A DNA stretch of 64,000 nt from assembly GCA_951812925.1 (NCBI GenBank), contig OX638371.1, forward strand, positions 80,919,697 through 80,983,696, in the 5' to 3' direction. Of the stretch, positions 35,009-46,596 are shown piece after piece. A model generated the notes under the pieces. That model searched no databases and was not told the origin of the DNA. It saw only the letters and a list, made by a program, of their open reading frames with translations. The translations under genes and the position numbers were made by a program. This DNA comes from Calliopum simillimum. Lineage: Eukaryota; Arthropoda; Insecta; Diptera; Lauxaniidae. Numbering within the stretch: position 1 is the stretch's first letter; each line of letters starts with the position of its first letter.

Positions 35009-35137
35009 GTTACATATTTTTCTCACACACATTTTGCAATTATTATTTTTTTATTATTTTGTCATCAACAAAACAAACAAAAAATTACAATCAAAAACTT
35101 ACAACAACAACATAAAATCCATTCATTCCCAACGCAG

Positions 35138-35608
35138 ACAACGATTTTTCCAAATTGAAGGTCTTCGAATTAAAAACGCATTTACGTGAACATGGTTTAA
35201 GTATAACGGGTAAAAAGGACATACTGTTAGCACGTTTACAAAACTACTTGCAACAGCAGCAAGAGCAAAAACTTGAACAACAATCACAACAACAAAATCA
35301 ACACCACCAACAGCAACAGCAAACACAACATGAACAGCATTTTAACGATGATGACACTAAAATGCAGTTAACAACAGCAACAGCAAAGACAAAAGCAACA
35401 ACAAATTCAAACACAGCTATTTGTAAGGACAACACAGAAGATCCCGGCAACACCTTTACAAATGTCGTGGATTCTTCAGAAACACAAGAAGAGGCTTTCA
35501 AACAGTATAAAGACAAAGAACTTATGGTCATAAAAAATGAGCCAACTTCTTTAGGGCTGCTTCATTTAAATGTTGCTGACGACGACGTTGCTAACAAAAA
35601 GGCATTAG
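35138..35608 (+). CDS. Candidate exon 2: SAP domain plus Gln-rich/acidic region
   Basis: Acceptor CCCAACGCAG ends at 35137; donor GTATGT starts at 35609. The exon is 471 bases, phase 1 to 1. The first 35 or so residues form a canonical SAP motif: SKLKVFELKTHLREHGLSIT followed by GKKDILLARLQNYL, with the Leu/Gly/Lys/Arg pattern of the two-helix fold. SAP domains usually bind A+T-rich DNA or matrix-attachment DNA. Next come a Gln/His-rich stretch (about residues 36-68), a Thr/Ala/Lys-rich stretch, then acidic sequence with VIKNEP, which matches the SUMO consensus (hydrophobic-K-x-E), ending at VANKKAL. It is the only exon here giving a nuclear-type domain. It may belong to the MCU transcript (see 60317) or to a separate SAP gene whose other exons I cannot see. 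Confidence 0.8.
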
Positions 35609-36970
35609 GTATGTCAAGGGTTATTATTTGCAATAATTTATTTGTTTTTCTTTGGCTTTAAATTCAGTTCGTCCTTTGCACTACTTTAATAAGGAAACAT
35701 AGAATTTAAGAACAGCTTTTTTGCTACCTTCTTATGTACGAGGGTAAACTTAAAAAGAGCAGATTTGCACAAAATCTTGACAGCTTATTTTTTTGTTCGT
35801 ATTATCAAATTAAGGTGTATAATATTTTAGGAATTAAGCATTTTTCTAGGAAATGAAAAATATTTTAATTACCATTTTATGATATGGATATGATTGTGTA
35901 AAATTTGGTAGGGCTCGTAAAGTTTTATCGATCTAGAATGCTTTCTTATAGATAAACAGCAGCAGCTGGTTGACCTAGCGTCATGGCATTACTTCATTGT
36001 TCTTTAAACGGTAATTCTCATTACATTCGATGGCACTATATTGAACCTCTCTCGTTCGTGTACTTCGACAAGAGTGGTCCATTACGCTTGATTTTGGTAG
36101 AATTCGGACATCACTTAAACATATGTAATAATAAATAAGTTTTATACCGACTTTTAAATCGTCATGTTTCATTTTGTTTCGGATCGTTAGATACTTATTT
36201 GGATCGAAGTTTAGAAATCACTCCCTAAATATTATATCATTATTCTAGGTCATAGTATCAATTCTGAGTTTTTGTGTTTGTGTTCTTCCAATGGTAAGTA
36301 GTTTCTTTGAGAGGTATCGAGTACTAAACGCCGAGAAAATCAGTTTTTTACAAAAATTTTGCTAAGAGTTATTTTTACAAAAAAAAAAAAATGTTGGTTT
36401 GTAGCTCAGATAATTTCCTACAAAGTCGCAAAAGTTGTTTTCTTACAACTTACAGGTCATGAGTTATAGTAATTTGAAGATCAACATTTATATAAAAATA
36501 TCTAATGGAGTACATATGAAAAACCGCATTATCTCCATTTTTGCCAATTCGAGATATTAAGGCAAACGCTTATTCTGGTATTTCTTGAATGTTTTTATAT
36601 ATTTAAATATTGTAACACCTGATTTAGGGTAATTCAGGGATGCTCTTTTTAATGGCGCATTTTTCAAAAATCAAAAATAACTTTTTCACATTTTTCACTG
36701 GAGATAATCAAAAATTTTTACTACATCACTTGAGCGTACATATGAAAAACAGCATTATGGACATAATCAAATATCTTGTGCATTAGTCGTTGAATTTATG
36801 AGAAGCGTACATGAAAAAAATGCATTATCTCTACAAAATTGGAGATAATCAAATAAAATATAAAATTCTTATGTAAAATGACTCCCTGATTGCGAAAATA
36901 ATATTTTTTTTTTTTTTTTGAAAAATCAAAAAAAAAAAGTTTTTTAATTGGGATATTTTCTTGAAAAAAA
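35609..36970 (+). other. Intron sequence without further recognisable exon
   Basis: Follows the GTATGT donor of candidate exon 2. A+T-rich, with repeated AAAACNGCATTAT...CATATGAAAAAC-like pieces near 36500-36840 that belong to scattered repeats. No exon with family resemblance. Confidence 0.5.
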
Positions 36971-36973
36971 AAT

Positions 36974-39811
36974 AAGCTTGATTACGCTAGTTTACAAATG
37001 AATTAATTTTTTCTGTGACCTGAGTGCCACTATCAAATTTTTATGTAAAATGGCTCCCTGATTGTGAAAATATTTATATTTTTTTCTATTGATACGTTTT
37101 TGAAGGAGGGGAAAAAGATAATTACAGATATCTCGTAAATTAGTAAAGCTAGTTTAACGTGTAAGACATAAAACGAAAGGTAATAAAATTATTCATAAAC
37201 ACCTGATACTTTACTTTTCGATCAGTTTTTCAGTTTCAGCGTTATTAATTGACATTTCAAAAAATTTTGATTTTTCTTTTGAAAAATCGAAAAAAAAGTT
37301 TTTCAATTGGGACATTTTCTTGAAAAAAAATTCAGTAAAAATTAAAAAACATCATTGAGCAAAAGTCCAAAAAACCTTTATAATAAAAAGGTACTTACCA
37401 AGAAAATCGATTTATAAATAACGGAGTTATAACCAATTAAGTGAAAATACCAATATTCAAACTTAACTCTATTTTTGTAATTTTCCTTGCAAACGGGTAC
37501 AATTTTGAAAAATTTTTTTTGCGATTCGTCCAATTCATATTTATTTTGATTAGGTGGACCATCATTAGTAAAAAAAATAATTTGTATATATTTCGCTCGT
37601 GTAGTGTTGCCGTATTCGAAAAAAAAAAACAATTATTCGAGGTGTCACTTAACTTCAACTGATCTGTAAAGAGAACGTCTCATTCTATTCCTCATCTGAG
37701 GAACTCATTAGTAAACCAAATTTCAAATTTCAAGCAAATTTCGATGATTTTCATAATCTTTCTTTAACCCCGTTAACATTTTCTTGTTCGAAATAATAAA
37801 AAAGGTCAAGTTTTATTATTTTTGTCAACAATATATTTTATTACAAAAATTTCGTGCCAATGTGGATCAAGATCGGATGAAAATGATAGCTCTATTCGAG
37901 ATTTAGTGAATAAACATCTGCAATTTTTGTTATGTTAATTAAATAGATAGTAATTTAGTAGGTTCACTCACTAAATTTAAAATAGAGCTGTCATTTTTCA
38001 TCCGATCTTGGTTCACATTGATTCAAATTTTTTTTTTTATAAATAATATTGCTGATAAAAGTAATAGAACTTAACCTTTTTATACCCTACACCCAGGGTA
38101 TATTCACTTTGTCCTTCCGTTTGTAACGCAGAGAAGGAGGCGTGGCAGATATAGAAAAGTATATATATTCTTGATCAGCGTCACCTCCTGAGTCGATATA
38201 GCCATGTCCGTCTGTCTGGCTGGCTGGCTGGGTGGCTGGCTGGCTGGCTGTGTGTGGAAATACACTTTTTGGGAAAACTAAGCAAGATAATTTAATGAAA
38301 TTTGGTACACAGCCTTTGGCGTCAAAGTTAGCTCGGGAAGTTGAAAATGAGCGAAATCGGTCAACGGACACGCCTACCGCCCATACAAAAAATATATTCA
38401 AAATGCAACTTTTTGAGTTTTTTCACGATAATGCAACCAAAATACACATAAATACTACGAATTGTAAGCGCAAGCTCTGAAAAAAAAAACCAGTAGAATT
38501 TGGACAAGAGGGCGTGGCACCTCCCATAGAAGCAAAAACTTCAAAGCGCTATACTGAAAGCATTTTTTGAGATAATCAAACTAAATTTTAATCAAATGCT
38601 AAGAACTATAAAGTCAAACTCTGAGAAAAAACTGGGTGAATTCAGACCAGAGGGCGTGGCACCTCCGATATAAGCAAAAGATTCAAAACGCTATACTGAA
38701 AACATTTTTTGAGATAATCCAACCAAATTTCACTCAAATGCTAAAAACTATAAATTCAAACTCTGAGAAAAAACTGAGTGAATTTGGACAAGAAGGCGTG
38801 GCACCTCCCATATAAGCAAAACTTTCAAAATACTGCTGTGTAGGGTATTTAATGTATGGCCATGCCAAAGGTAACACCCTTACTAGTTTATTATTGCGAA
38901 CAAGAAAATCTTAACGGGGTTAAAGAAAGATTTTTGCTTGAAATTTGAAATTTGGTTTACTATAGATTGGCTATTTTTTATCCGATCTCAACAAATGGGC
39001 TAAAGTCAAAAAGGTAATTTATTTCCCTTTCGAGTGAGATCCTCAGATGAGGAATTAAATGAGACGTTCTCTTAACAGATCAGTTAAAGTTAAGTGACAC
39101 CTCGAATAATTGTTTTTTTTTTTTTCCAATACGGCAACACTACACGAGCGAAAAATATAAAAGTTATTTCTTTTTACTAATGATGGTCCACCTAATCAAA
39201 ATAAATATGAATCGGACGAATCGCAAAAAAAAATTTTCAAAATTGTACCCGTATGCAAGGAAAATTACAAAAATAGAGTTAAATTTGAACATTGGTATTT
39301 TCACTTAATTGGTTATAACTCCGTTACTTATAAATCGATTTTCTCGGTTAGTACCTTTTTATCATAAAGATTTTTTGGACTTTTGCTCAATGAAGTTTTT
39401 TTATTTTACCGAATTTTTTTTTCAAGAAAATATCCCAATTGAAAAACTTTTTTTTTTCGATTTTTCAAAAGAAAAATCAAAATTTTTTGAAATGTTAATT
39501 AATAACGCTGAAACTAAAAAACTGATCGAAAAATAAAATATCAGGTGTTTATGAATAATTTTATTACCTTTCGTTTTATGTCTTACACGTTAAGCTAGCT
39601 TTGCTAATTTACGAGATATCTGTAATTATATGAGATCATCTTTTTCCCCTCCTTCAAAAACAGGAAAGAGGGGATTTCTCGAAAACGTATCCGTAGAAAA
39701 AAAAATATAAATATTTTCGCAATCAGCGAGTCATTTTACATAAGAATTTGATAGTGGCACTCAGATCACAGAAAAAATTAATTCATTTGTAAACTAGCGT
39801 AATCAGGCTTA
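36974..39811. mobile_element. Large palindromic element (about 0.85-kb arms) with repeat A inside
   Basis: The left arm (36974-about 37800) is inverted in the right arm (about 38905-39811). Outer match: AAGCTTGATTACGCTAGTTT against AAACTAGCGTAATCAGGCTT. Further matched blocks include ACTTAATTGGTTATAACTCC, TTAGGTGGACCATCATTAGT and CGAGGTGTCACTTAAC. In the centre a smaller palindrome (about 37860-38025, motif GATCGGATGAAAA/TTTTTCATCCGATC) and repeat A copy 5 separate the arms. Matching reading frames at 37378-37658 and about 39130-39400 are arm copies and not genes. Confidence 0.85.
38077..38888 (+). repeat. Dispersed repeat A, copy 5 (apparently complete)
   Basis: Begins TTTTTATACCCTACACCCAG and ends AACACCCTTACTAGTT. 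It is the best reference copy here, 812 bases: a conserved 5' part (TCTTGATCAGCGTCACCTCC, AGTCGATATAGCCATGTCCG), a GGCT microsatellite at about 38218-38252, then about four internal 138-base units. It is inserted in the loop of the large palindrome at 36974-39811. Confidence 0.9.
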
Positions 39812-40381
39812 TCTCAAAACCTATTTATTCGATTAAAATAGTTTTTGCAGTTTTAAATAGAGAATTTTTTTACGAATCGGACGGTATAAAAAACTAAATT
39901 TTCCAAAAAATTGAGATAATGCGTAATACATCCTTAAGAAAAGTTTAATTATATTTTGCGAGCTCTAATTTTCGGACATTAGGGTAATACATTAAGGTAG
40001 TAATTGATGTAAATGATGTTTGGAGCAGCATATGTCTCGAGACATAAATACTGAAATATTTACTTTAAGATCGGACCGTAAGCTCCGAAGAATATGTTAA
40101 AGGAGCCTCAATGTTCGATCAACAAAATTTTTTTCCAAATTGCCTTGCGAAATTGCTTTGGATTCGATGGTGTACAGTAGATAGTATCGACACCCATACA
40201 AAAAAAAAAGTTCGAATTTCCGCCCCCAGCTAATATTGAAAAATTTTTAAGGAAAAAAACATTTTTTTTTTTTCGGCCTCTAAATTCGATACGGTTTTGT
40301 TTTTTTTCTTATATCTACACCATTTGACGTTCGATCAACAAGTATAGTAAATCGTTGTAAATGACTGGACATGGGTTACAT

Positions 40382-40943
40382 TTCATTCACCAAAGTCATA
40401 TTTCTGAAATGTTTTTTCGACTAGTTGTACTCATTATCACAGTTTCTACCACCATAAAATGCCAACGACACTTCATAGAATTGAAGCCCACAAAAAATCA
40501 TAAAATTTATCTTTACAAAGTTTACTCAAATTGTAGTAATTGAAGAAGGCTTAGCGAATCTGAAACCTCAGTACAAAATATGAAAAACAGGATGTTCCAA
40601 AAACGAATATCGCTCCCTAAGGCTATGCAATATTTTTTTTTAACATTTGACATTTCAAACAGTATGCAAATAAATAAAAAAAAAGTCTTGCATAGCTTTA
40701 GGAGCAATTTTTGCTCTTGAAACATCCTGTTTTTCATATTTTTTATTGAGGTTTTAGATTCGCTATAACTTCTTCAATTTCAACAATTTGAGGAAACTTC
40801 GCGGAGATAAATTTTATGATTTTTTGTGGGCTTCAATTCTATAAGGTGTCCTTGGAACATTGGGATGGTAGAAACTGAGATAATAAGTACAACTAGTCGA
40901 AAAAAAAATCTGAGATAAACGACTATGAATGACCAACATTTTT
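40382..40943. mobile_element. Palindromic element, about 560 bases
   Basis: Arms match inward from GACTAGTTGTACTCATTATC/GATAATAAGTACAACTAGTC through GATTTTTTGTGGGCTTCAAT (inverted on the left) to GAAAAACAGGATGTT/AACATCCTGTTTTTC near the centre. Sequence just upstream (40165-40380) and the arms are shared with the fold-back at 28680-30300, so this is a multi-copy family. Noncoding. Confidence 0.8.
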
Positions 40944-41768
40944 TGGTACAGATACTGTTAGCGAGATACTAAATTTCTTGACCCTTGGGCCTGAATAACT
41001 TTTTGTGTGCAGTGATCTCGTTCTCAAATTTTAGTATCTACTTTAAAACTATAAATTAAAACAATTAAAAAAAAATAATGGATCGTTTTATTGAAAAGTC
41101 TAATTCCACTAGACTAAATCTCTTCAACTATAAATTATACGAAAATAACTTACACAATTTTACAGTGCTTTTTTTTCATGAAACTCTCTCCATAAATATT
41201 GGTTGTTTACAAAGTCATTCTTTTCATTCGTAAAATTCTCTCAGTAAAAACGCGATATTTTTGAGCTATTGGAAAATTTTATTGTGAGTCTCCCAAGTAT
41301 AACAACCATCAAATTATTTCTAAGTGTGAAAACCATTCAAAGACCCTTAGCACACTAAAATAAGTAAGTTTGTAGAGTAATTGTAGCATAACCTACATAC
41401 ATATTTTCCATGTTCTCATTAAACCATAGTTTTAACATGCTTACCTATGATTTTCACTGGAAACAGTTCTACTGATATCCTTGACTTCGTGCCAACTGCA
41501 GCTTTTAGTAATTAGTTATACGGATATAGCAAAAGTTTGAATTTTTTTTTTATTATTTTTTTTTTTTGTGTTCGCGATTTTCACTCTTTATAATTAAAAT
41601 GATTATTAGCTTCGTGTTGAATTTAAAATGAATAAATGTTGATTGAAAAAACGCAAAAAATAAAAACACTTAAATATTTCATGCGTTATACGAACACGTC
41701 AAGCATGATTTTTAATTAAGTGGCAACTCTTGAATTTTGAAAATTTCATTTGGCATAAGCATACATTA

Positions 41769-42050
41769 GACTGAGTCGAAATTTAGATCCATCCCGAAAC
41801 CTCAAAGAGACTCTTAGAAACGATATCTGCATATTTTTTTTTATTCTAAGAAAAACCAATGGAGCAGTTTTGATTCTACTGAAGGCCTTTTTTTGGCCAA
41901 AAAGCATGTTTTTTAGTCATAACTTTTTTTTTTCATTAGAAAATGGATGCCCAAGAGAAAATGATGCAGATTTCGTTTTTAAGGGTCCCTCTAACCTTTG
42001 AGTCGGTTTTGGGATGATTTTATTTTGCTTCATACAAAATCGACCCGGTC
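41769..42050. mobile_element. MITE family GACCGGGT, copy 2
   Basis: Same family as 11384-11618. Ends GACTGAGTCG... and ...CGACCCGGTC, flanked by TA at 41767-41768 and 42051-42052. It is 47 bases longer than copy 1, retaining a segment at about 41935-41990 that copy 1 lacks. Noncoding. Confidence 0.75.
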
Positions 42051-42355
42051 TAGCATACATGTGTGTGCACTTGAATAATGTACACACATGGATCAAATAA
42101 ATCACACTATACATAGTCACATGCCGAAAGCTAAGTAAGTATTTTATGTTCTATACACATACGCATACACATAAGCACACTCACATGCGCAAGTTAAGTG
42201 CATTTCCGTTTCCGTGTCATAAGTTCAGTTTTTAATGTATGCATTTTCGGCGAAACAAACCGATACATATAAAACACACGCATAGAAGTTCAATACACGC
42301 AAAATTATTTCTCAGTTAACCCTTGAGTGATTCAAATTTGTAATTTTTTGTAGTA

Positions 42356-43641
42356 CAGTCATTTGGTAGTTTTACCTGGAAAGTTTTGCGGGATTTCTGC
42401 AAATGAGTTATTTTATGGATTTCGATGTGCTCTTTCAGAATTTCAACTTTGCTACCTCGTATCGTGTTCGCTCGAGCCGCCATATTGGAAAAATGGCGTC
42501 CAAAATCAGTTTTTTTACAAATATCTCTTTAACGGTTATATTTAGAGAAAAATTTTTTAGCACAATGCTGTAGCTTATAAAATTTTCTATAAAAATGACC
42601 TTTGAATTGTTTTCGTACGACTTATAACTCAGGAGATATCTTTATTCAAAATTTCAGAAAAATTAGTAAATTGTGAATGCCACTTATGAGTAGGCACAGT
42701 GATGTGTCAAGCTTGTAATTACGATAACTTATGAACGGTGAGTTGCACGTTTAAAATAAAAACATCTACTTATAGGAAATAACTTGCGCTACAAGTTACA
42801 TAAAATTTTTAAAAAAAAAGTTTTTTCAAAATGGCTCCTAAACGGTTCGTCCTAAAAAAAAAATTGTCAACGCATTTTGTAGCACGTTCAATTCCCTATA
42901 AGGGTCTCTCCGAGCTGTTTTTTCGTCAGACTTACCCTTCATGAGATATAGCGTTTTGAAAATCATTCAAAATTGAATATTGTTCTATGCGCCCTACTAT
43001 GTTCAATTTTGAATGATTTTCAAGTCTGACGAACAAACAGGAATTGAACGTTCTACAAAATGCATCGACAATTTTTTTTCAAGGACGAACCGTTTAGGAG
43101 CCATTTTGAAAAAACGTTTTTTTTCAAAATTTTCGGTTTGTGGGAAAAATATCTCCTTAACTATAGGTGATATGAAAAAAAGAAATATGTGACTTGTAGC
43201 GCAAGTTATTCCCTATAAATAGTTGTTTTTATTTTAAACGTGCAAGTCACCGTTCATAAGTTATCGTAATTATAAGCTTGACACATCACTGTGCCTACTC
43301 ATAAGTGTCATTCACAATTTACTAATTTTTCTAAAATTTTGAATAAAGATATCTCCTGAGTTATAAGTCGTACGAAAACAATTCAAAGGTCATTTTTATA
43401 GAAAATTTTATAAGCTACAACAGTGTCCTAAAAAATTTTTCTCTAAATATAACTGTTAAAGAGATATTTGTAAAAAACTGATTTTGGACGCCATTTTTCC
43501 AATATGGCGGCTCGAGCGAACACGATACGAGGTAGCAAAGTTGAAATTCTGAAAGAGCACATCAAAATCTATAAAATAACTCATTTGCAGAAATCCCGCA
43601 AAACTTTCCAGGTAACATCATTTTTTTCTCCCAAATGATTG
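42356..43641. mobile_element. Near-perfect palindrome of 1286 bases, TA-flanked
   Basis: Ends CAGTCATTTGG and CCAAATGATTG with TA outside (42354-42355, 43642-43643), which is the terminal form of Tc1/mariner elements. The arms, about 620 bases each, match almost base for base (for example CGAGCCGCCATATTGG against CCAATATGGCGGCTCG), around a central loop near 42990-43010. An insertion of about 22 bases (ACCCTTCATGAGATATAGCG) sits only in the left arm near the centre. No coding sequence. A transcript through it could fold into a hairpin of more than 600 base pairs. Confidence 0.9.
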
Positions 43642-44517
43642 TACTATTGTAGCAAAAAAACTTTCTTATGATTTTTGTCGCATGCTATTTGGTTCTAATA
43701 AAATTATTTCTTTTTGAGATTTGTGCATACAAGTTTTGTAGCTTTTCTGAATCACTTCGATAGTTTTGAATGATTTGTGTAAAACTTACTTATCGGGCAT
43801 TCTACGTGTACCGGACAGTGATTTTTACTATGTTATACCTATATATACCCTGGATCCAGACACAAAATTATTTTCAAATAAAATATATCTGGTTAACGAG
43901 CTAGAATGCTAGAGAGCCAATAGTGAATAGATAATTCTTGCCAAATTTCATAGCGGGCGTGGAAGGCGTTTAGAAACTAGACCAGTTACAATCATTTCGT
44001 CAGTACGATTTTTTGAGATATATTATAGTTTTTCAAAAATTTATCAAATTGAGAGTTTTCAGCTGTTAAGCTAGGTTTACTCAAAACCAAAGCATCTACG
44101 AAAAAATTTCTTACGGCGTAAAATGCTTAGAATCCTTCAAAGGATAGGTGCGAATTTTCTCAGAGTTTTTGGAAATTTTTTTTTATATATAATTTTTTGA
44201 CCAAACAAAAAAATTTTGGAAAAATTCACATGTATTTTTTTTTTTTTGACAATTTCAACCATTTTTTGCCTTATACACTTTCTGCGTTGAATGCCTTGCT
44301 TTTGAGTAAAAAATCGTTTTTCCGGCCTCGCAATTGAAAAAACGTTAAAACCAAAAATTTCACACGAACACTTTTTCGTAAGATGCCTTCCTCTTGAGTA
44401 AACAAAGAGTTTTGCCTGCCGAGGGCGTTCAAAAGCCAAAAACTCTCATCTAGCGACCGAATCCAATCTTGAGTCATACATCATTTTAAAGCTTATAAAT
44501 TATGCTTTAGTTTCAAG

Positions 44518-44860
44518 TATTTTTAAAAAAAATTTAAGGGGGGTTTTTTATAAAAAAAATTCAAAAGTATTTTTAAGTTTAAAAAATTTTGGTGAAAAAA
44601 ATTTTTTTAAACCAAGTAACAAAAAGAACACTTAAAAATATATAGGGCCAGTTACTTAGATATATCAATTTACAAACTTTGGTGTAAGCTATAAATTTTT
44701 GAAAAAACACCCTTTTTATGAAAATGACTAAAAACGGCAACTTCAACACCCTGTATTTTAACAACAAATCCTCCCGGATTATTGTTCTTGCACAACGGAA
44801 CTGCCAAATTTGAGCGAAATCGGAGACAAAAAAATTTTCAGCTAGTACACTAGGCGTGTT
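44518..44860 (+). repeat. Dispersed repeat B, copy 2
   Basis: Direct copy of 18762-19110 with scattered changes, ending at GCCAAATTTGAGCGAAATCG and CAGCTAGTAC. It lies directly before the Helitron-like and Tc1-like block. Confidence 0.75.
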
Positions 44861-44962
44861 TTGCTTCAATCTAACTATATACAATATATAAAAATGAAAT
44901 GGTGTCCGTATGTAGCTTATGGACGCGGAAACTACAAGGCCGATTTACATAATTTTTTTTTT

Positions 44963-46594
44963 AAATATTCAAAAATTCGAATTAATACTCAATTTTTAGC
45001 CGTTTCATCCTTGGAAAAGTAATATTTTTTTTATAAACTTCGAGTCAATGGAACATTAACTATGATACCACTTCATAACAAAATTAAAATAATGCGTTCT
45101 AATCACTTAAAAAGCAAAGAAATGATTTTTCATCTTTTTTATAAGGTCACAAAAGTATTTTGCTTTTTAGTAATATTTTACTTTGAGATTATTTATCAAG
45201 TAAAAGAGGCTTTTTTAATAATAACCATGGTAGCCATTATTTGAAGAGACATCATATAAACATCTTTGCGAGGACTCCATCCCTTTACGACATTTTCAGT
45301 CGGTGTTTTTTCCCATTTTTCTTGCAGTACTTGTTTGAGCACATTTTTTTGATAAAATATGGTATTTTCTGACCTTTCCACTGTATAAGGCCAAAAAATT
45401 TCTATTGAATTCGAAAAAGAATATCGCGGTGGTGTTTTAATCTCTTTAGTGTTGTACAGAAGTGTCCCAGGATGTGTATTTTGGGTCTTTGTCTTTTGAA
45501 AATAAGAAGTCATCTTGTGGTAAACCCATTTTTTAACTACTGGGTACAATTTTTTTTTGTGGAATTGGACTGATGTTTATGTCTATCCATATTGCCACCG
45601 ATAAGCTTAAGTTTCCGCATTCCATAAGCCGAGAACAGCCCACGACACACCATCATGTAAAATTATTGCTTTAAAGTTATAAAAGTTTAGGGTTTTATTT
45701 TCCGTATGCCAGACCACACGGCGTCTATCGATCCAATGGAAAGCAAATATTATATTATTGGATCCAATAGAAAGTAAAAATAATATTTTCGGATCCGATG
45801 GACGCCGCATGGTCCAGCATAAAGCAAATAAAACCCTTAACTTTTATAACTTTAAAGCAATAATTTTACATGATGGTGTGTCGTGGGCTGTTCTCGGCTT
45901 ATGGAATGGGGAAAATTAAGCTTATGGGTGGCAATATGGATAGACATGAACATCAGTCTGATTCCACAAAAAAAAATTGCACCCAGTAGTTAAAAAATGG
46001 TTTTACCACAAGATGACTCCTTATTTTTAAAAGACAATGACCCTAAATATACATCCTGGGACACTTCTGTACAACACTAAAGAGATTAAAACACCACCGC
46101 GATATTCTTTTTCGAATCCATTAGAAATTTTTTGGCCTTATCTAGTGGAAAGGTCAGAAAATACCATATTTTATCAAAAAAGTGTGCTCAAACAAGTACT
46201 GCAAGAAAAATGGGAAAAAACACCGACTGAAAATGTCGTAAAGGGATGGAGTCCTCGCAAAGATGTTTATATGATGTCTCTTCAAATAATGGCTACCATG
46301 GTTATTATTAAAAAAGCCTCTTTTACTTGATAAATAATCTCAAAGTAAAATATTACTAAAAAGCAAAATACTTTTGTGACCTTATAAAAAAGATGAAAAA
46401 TCATTTCTTTGCTTTTTAAGTGATTAGAACGCATTATTTTAATTTTGTTATGAAGTGGTATCATAGTTAATGTTCCATTGACTCGAAGTTTATAAAAAAA
46501 ATATTACTTTTCCAAGGATGAAACGGCTAAAAATTGAGTATTAATTCGAATTTTTGAATATTTCTTGTATGCAAAATACATATGTGACTCACTG
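44963..46594. mobile_element. Palindromic Tc1-like element made of two head-to-head C-terminal halves
   Basis: The arms (44963-about 45765 and about 45770-46560) are inverted copies. The right end has the terminal sequence CAGTGAGTCACATATGTATT read inward, with TA at 46595-46596. The left arm lacks these last 32 bases. Each arm encodes broken Tc1-type transposase pieces, pointing outward: FSAYGMGKIKLMGGNMDRH, then DNDPKYTSW (second catalytic Asp; DKDPKYTSW in the left arm), then WEKTPTEN and a C-terminus YDVSSNNGYHGYY in another frame. Open frames of 97 codons (46037-46330) and 117 codons (45196-45549 minus) are the two arm copies. N-terminal coding sequence is absent in both. Confidence 0.8.
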
Positions 46595-46596
46595 TA

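Noticed and set aside
38087..38401. 104-codon frame on the minus strand
   Set aside because: Lies wholly in repeat A copy 5; equivalent frames occur in the other copies with stops.
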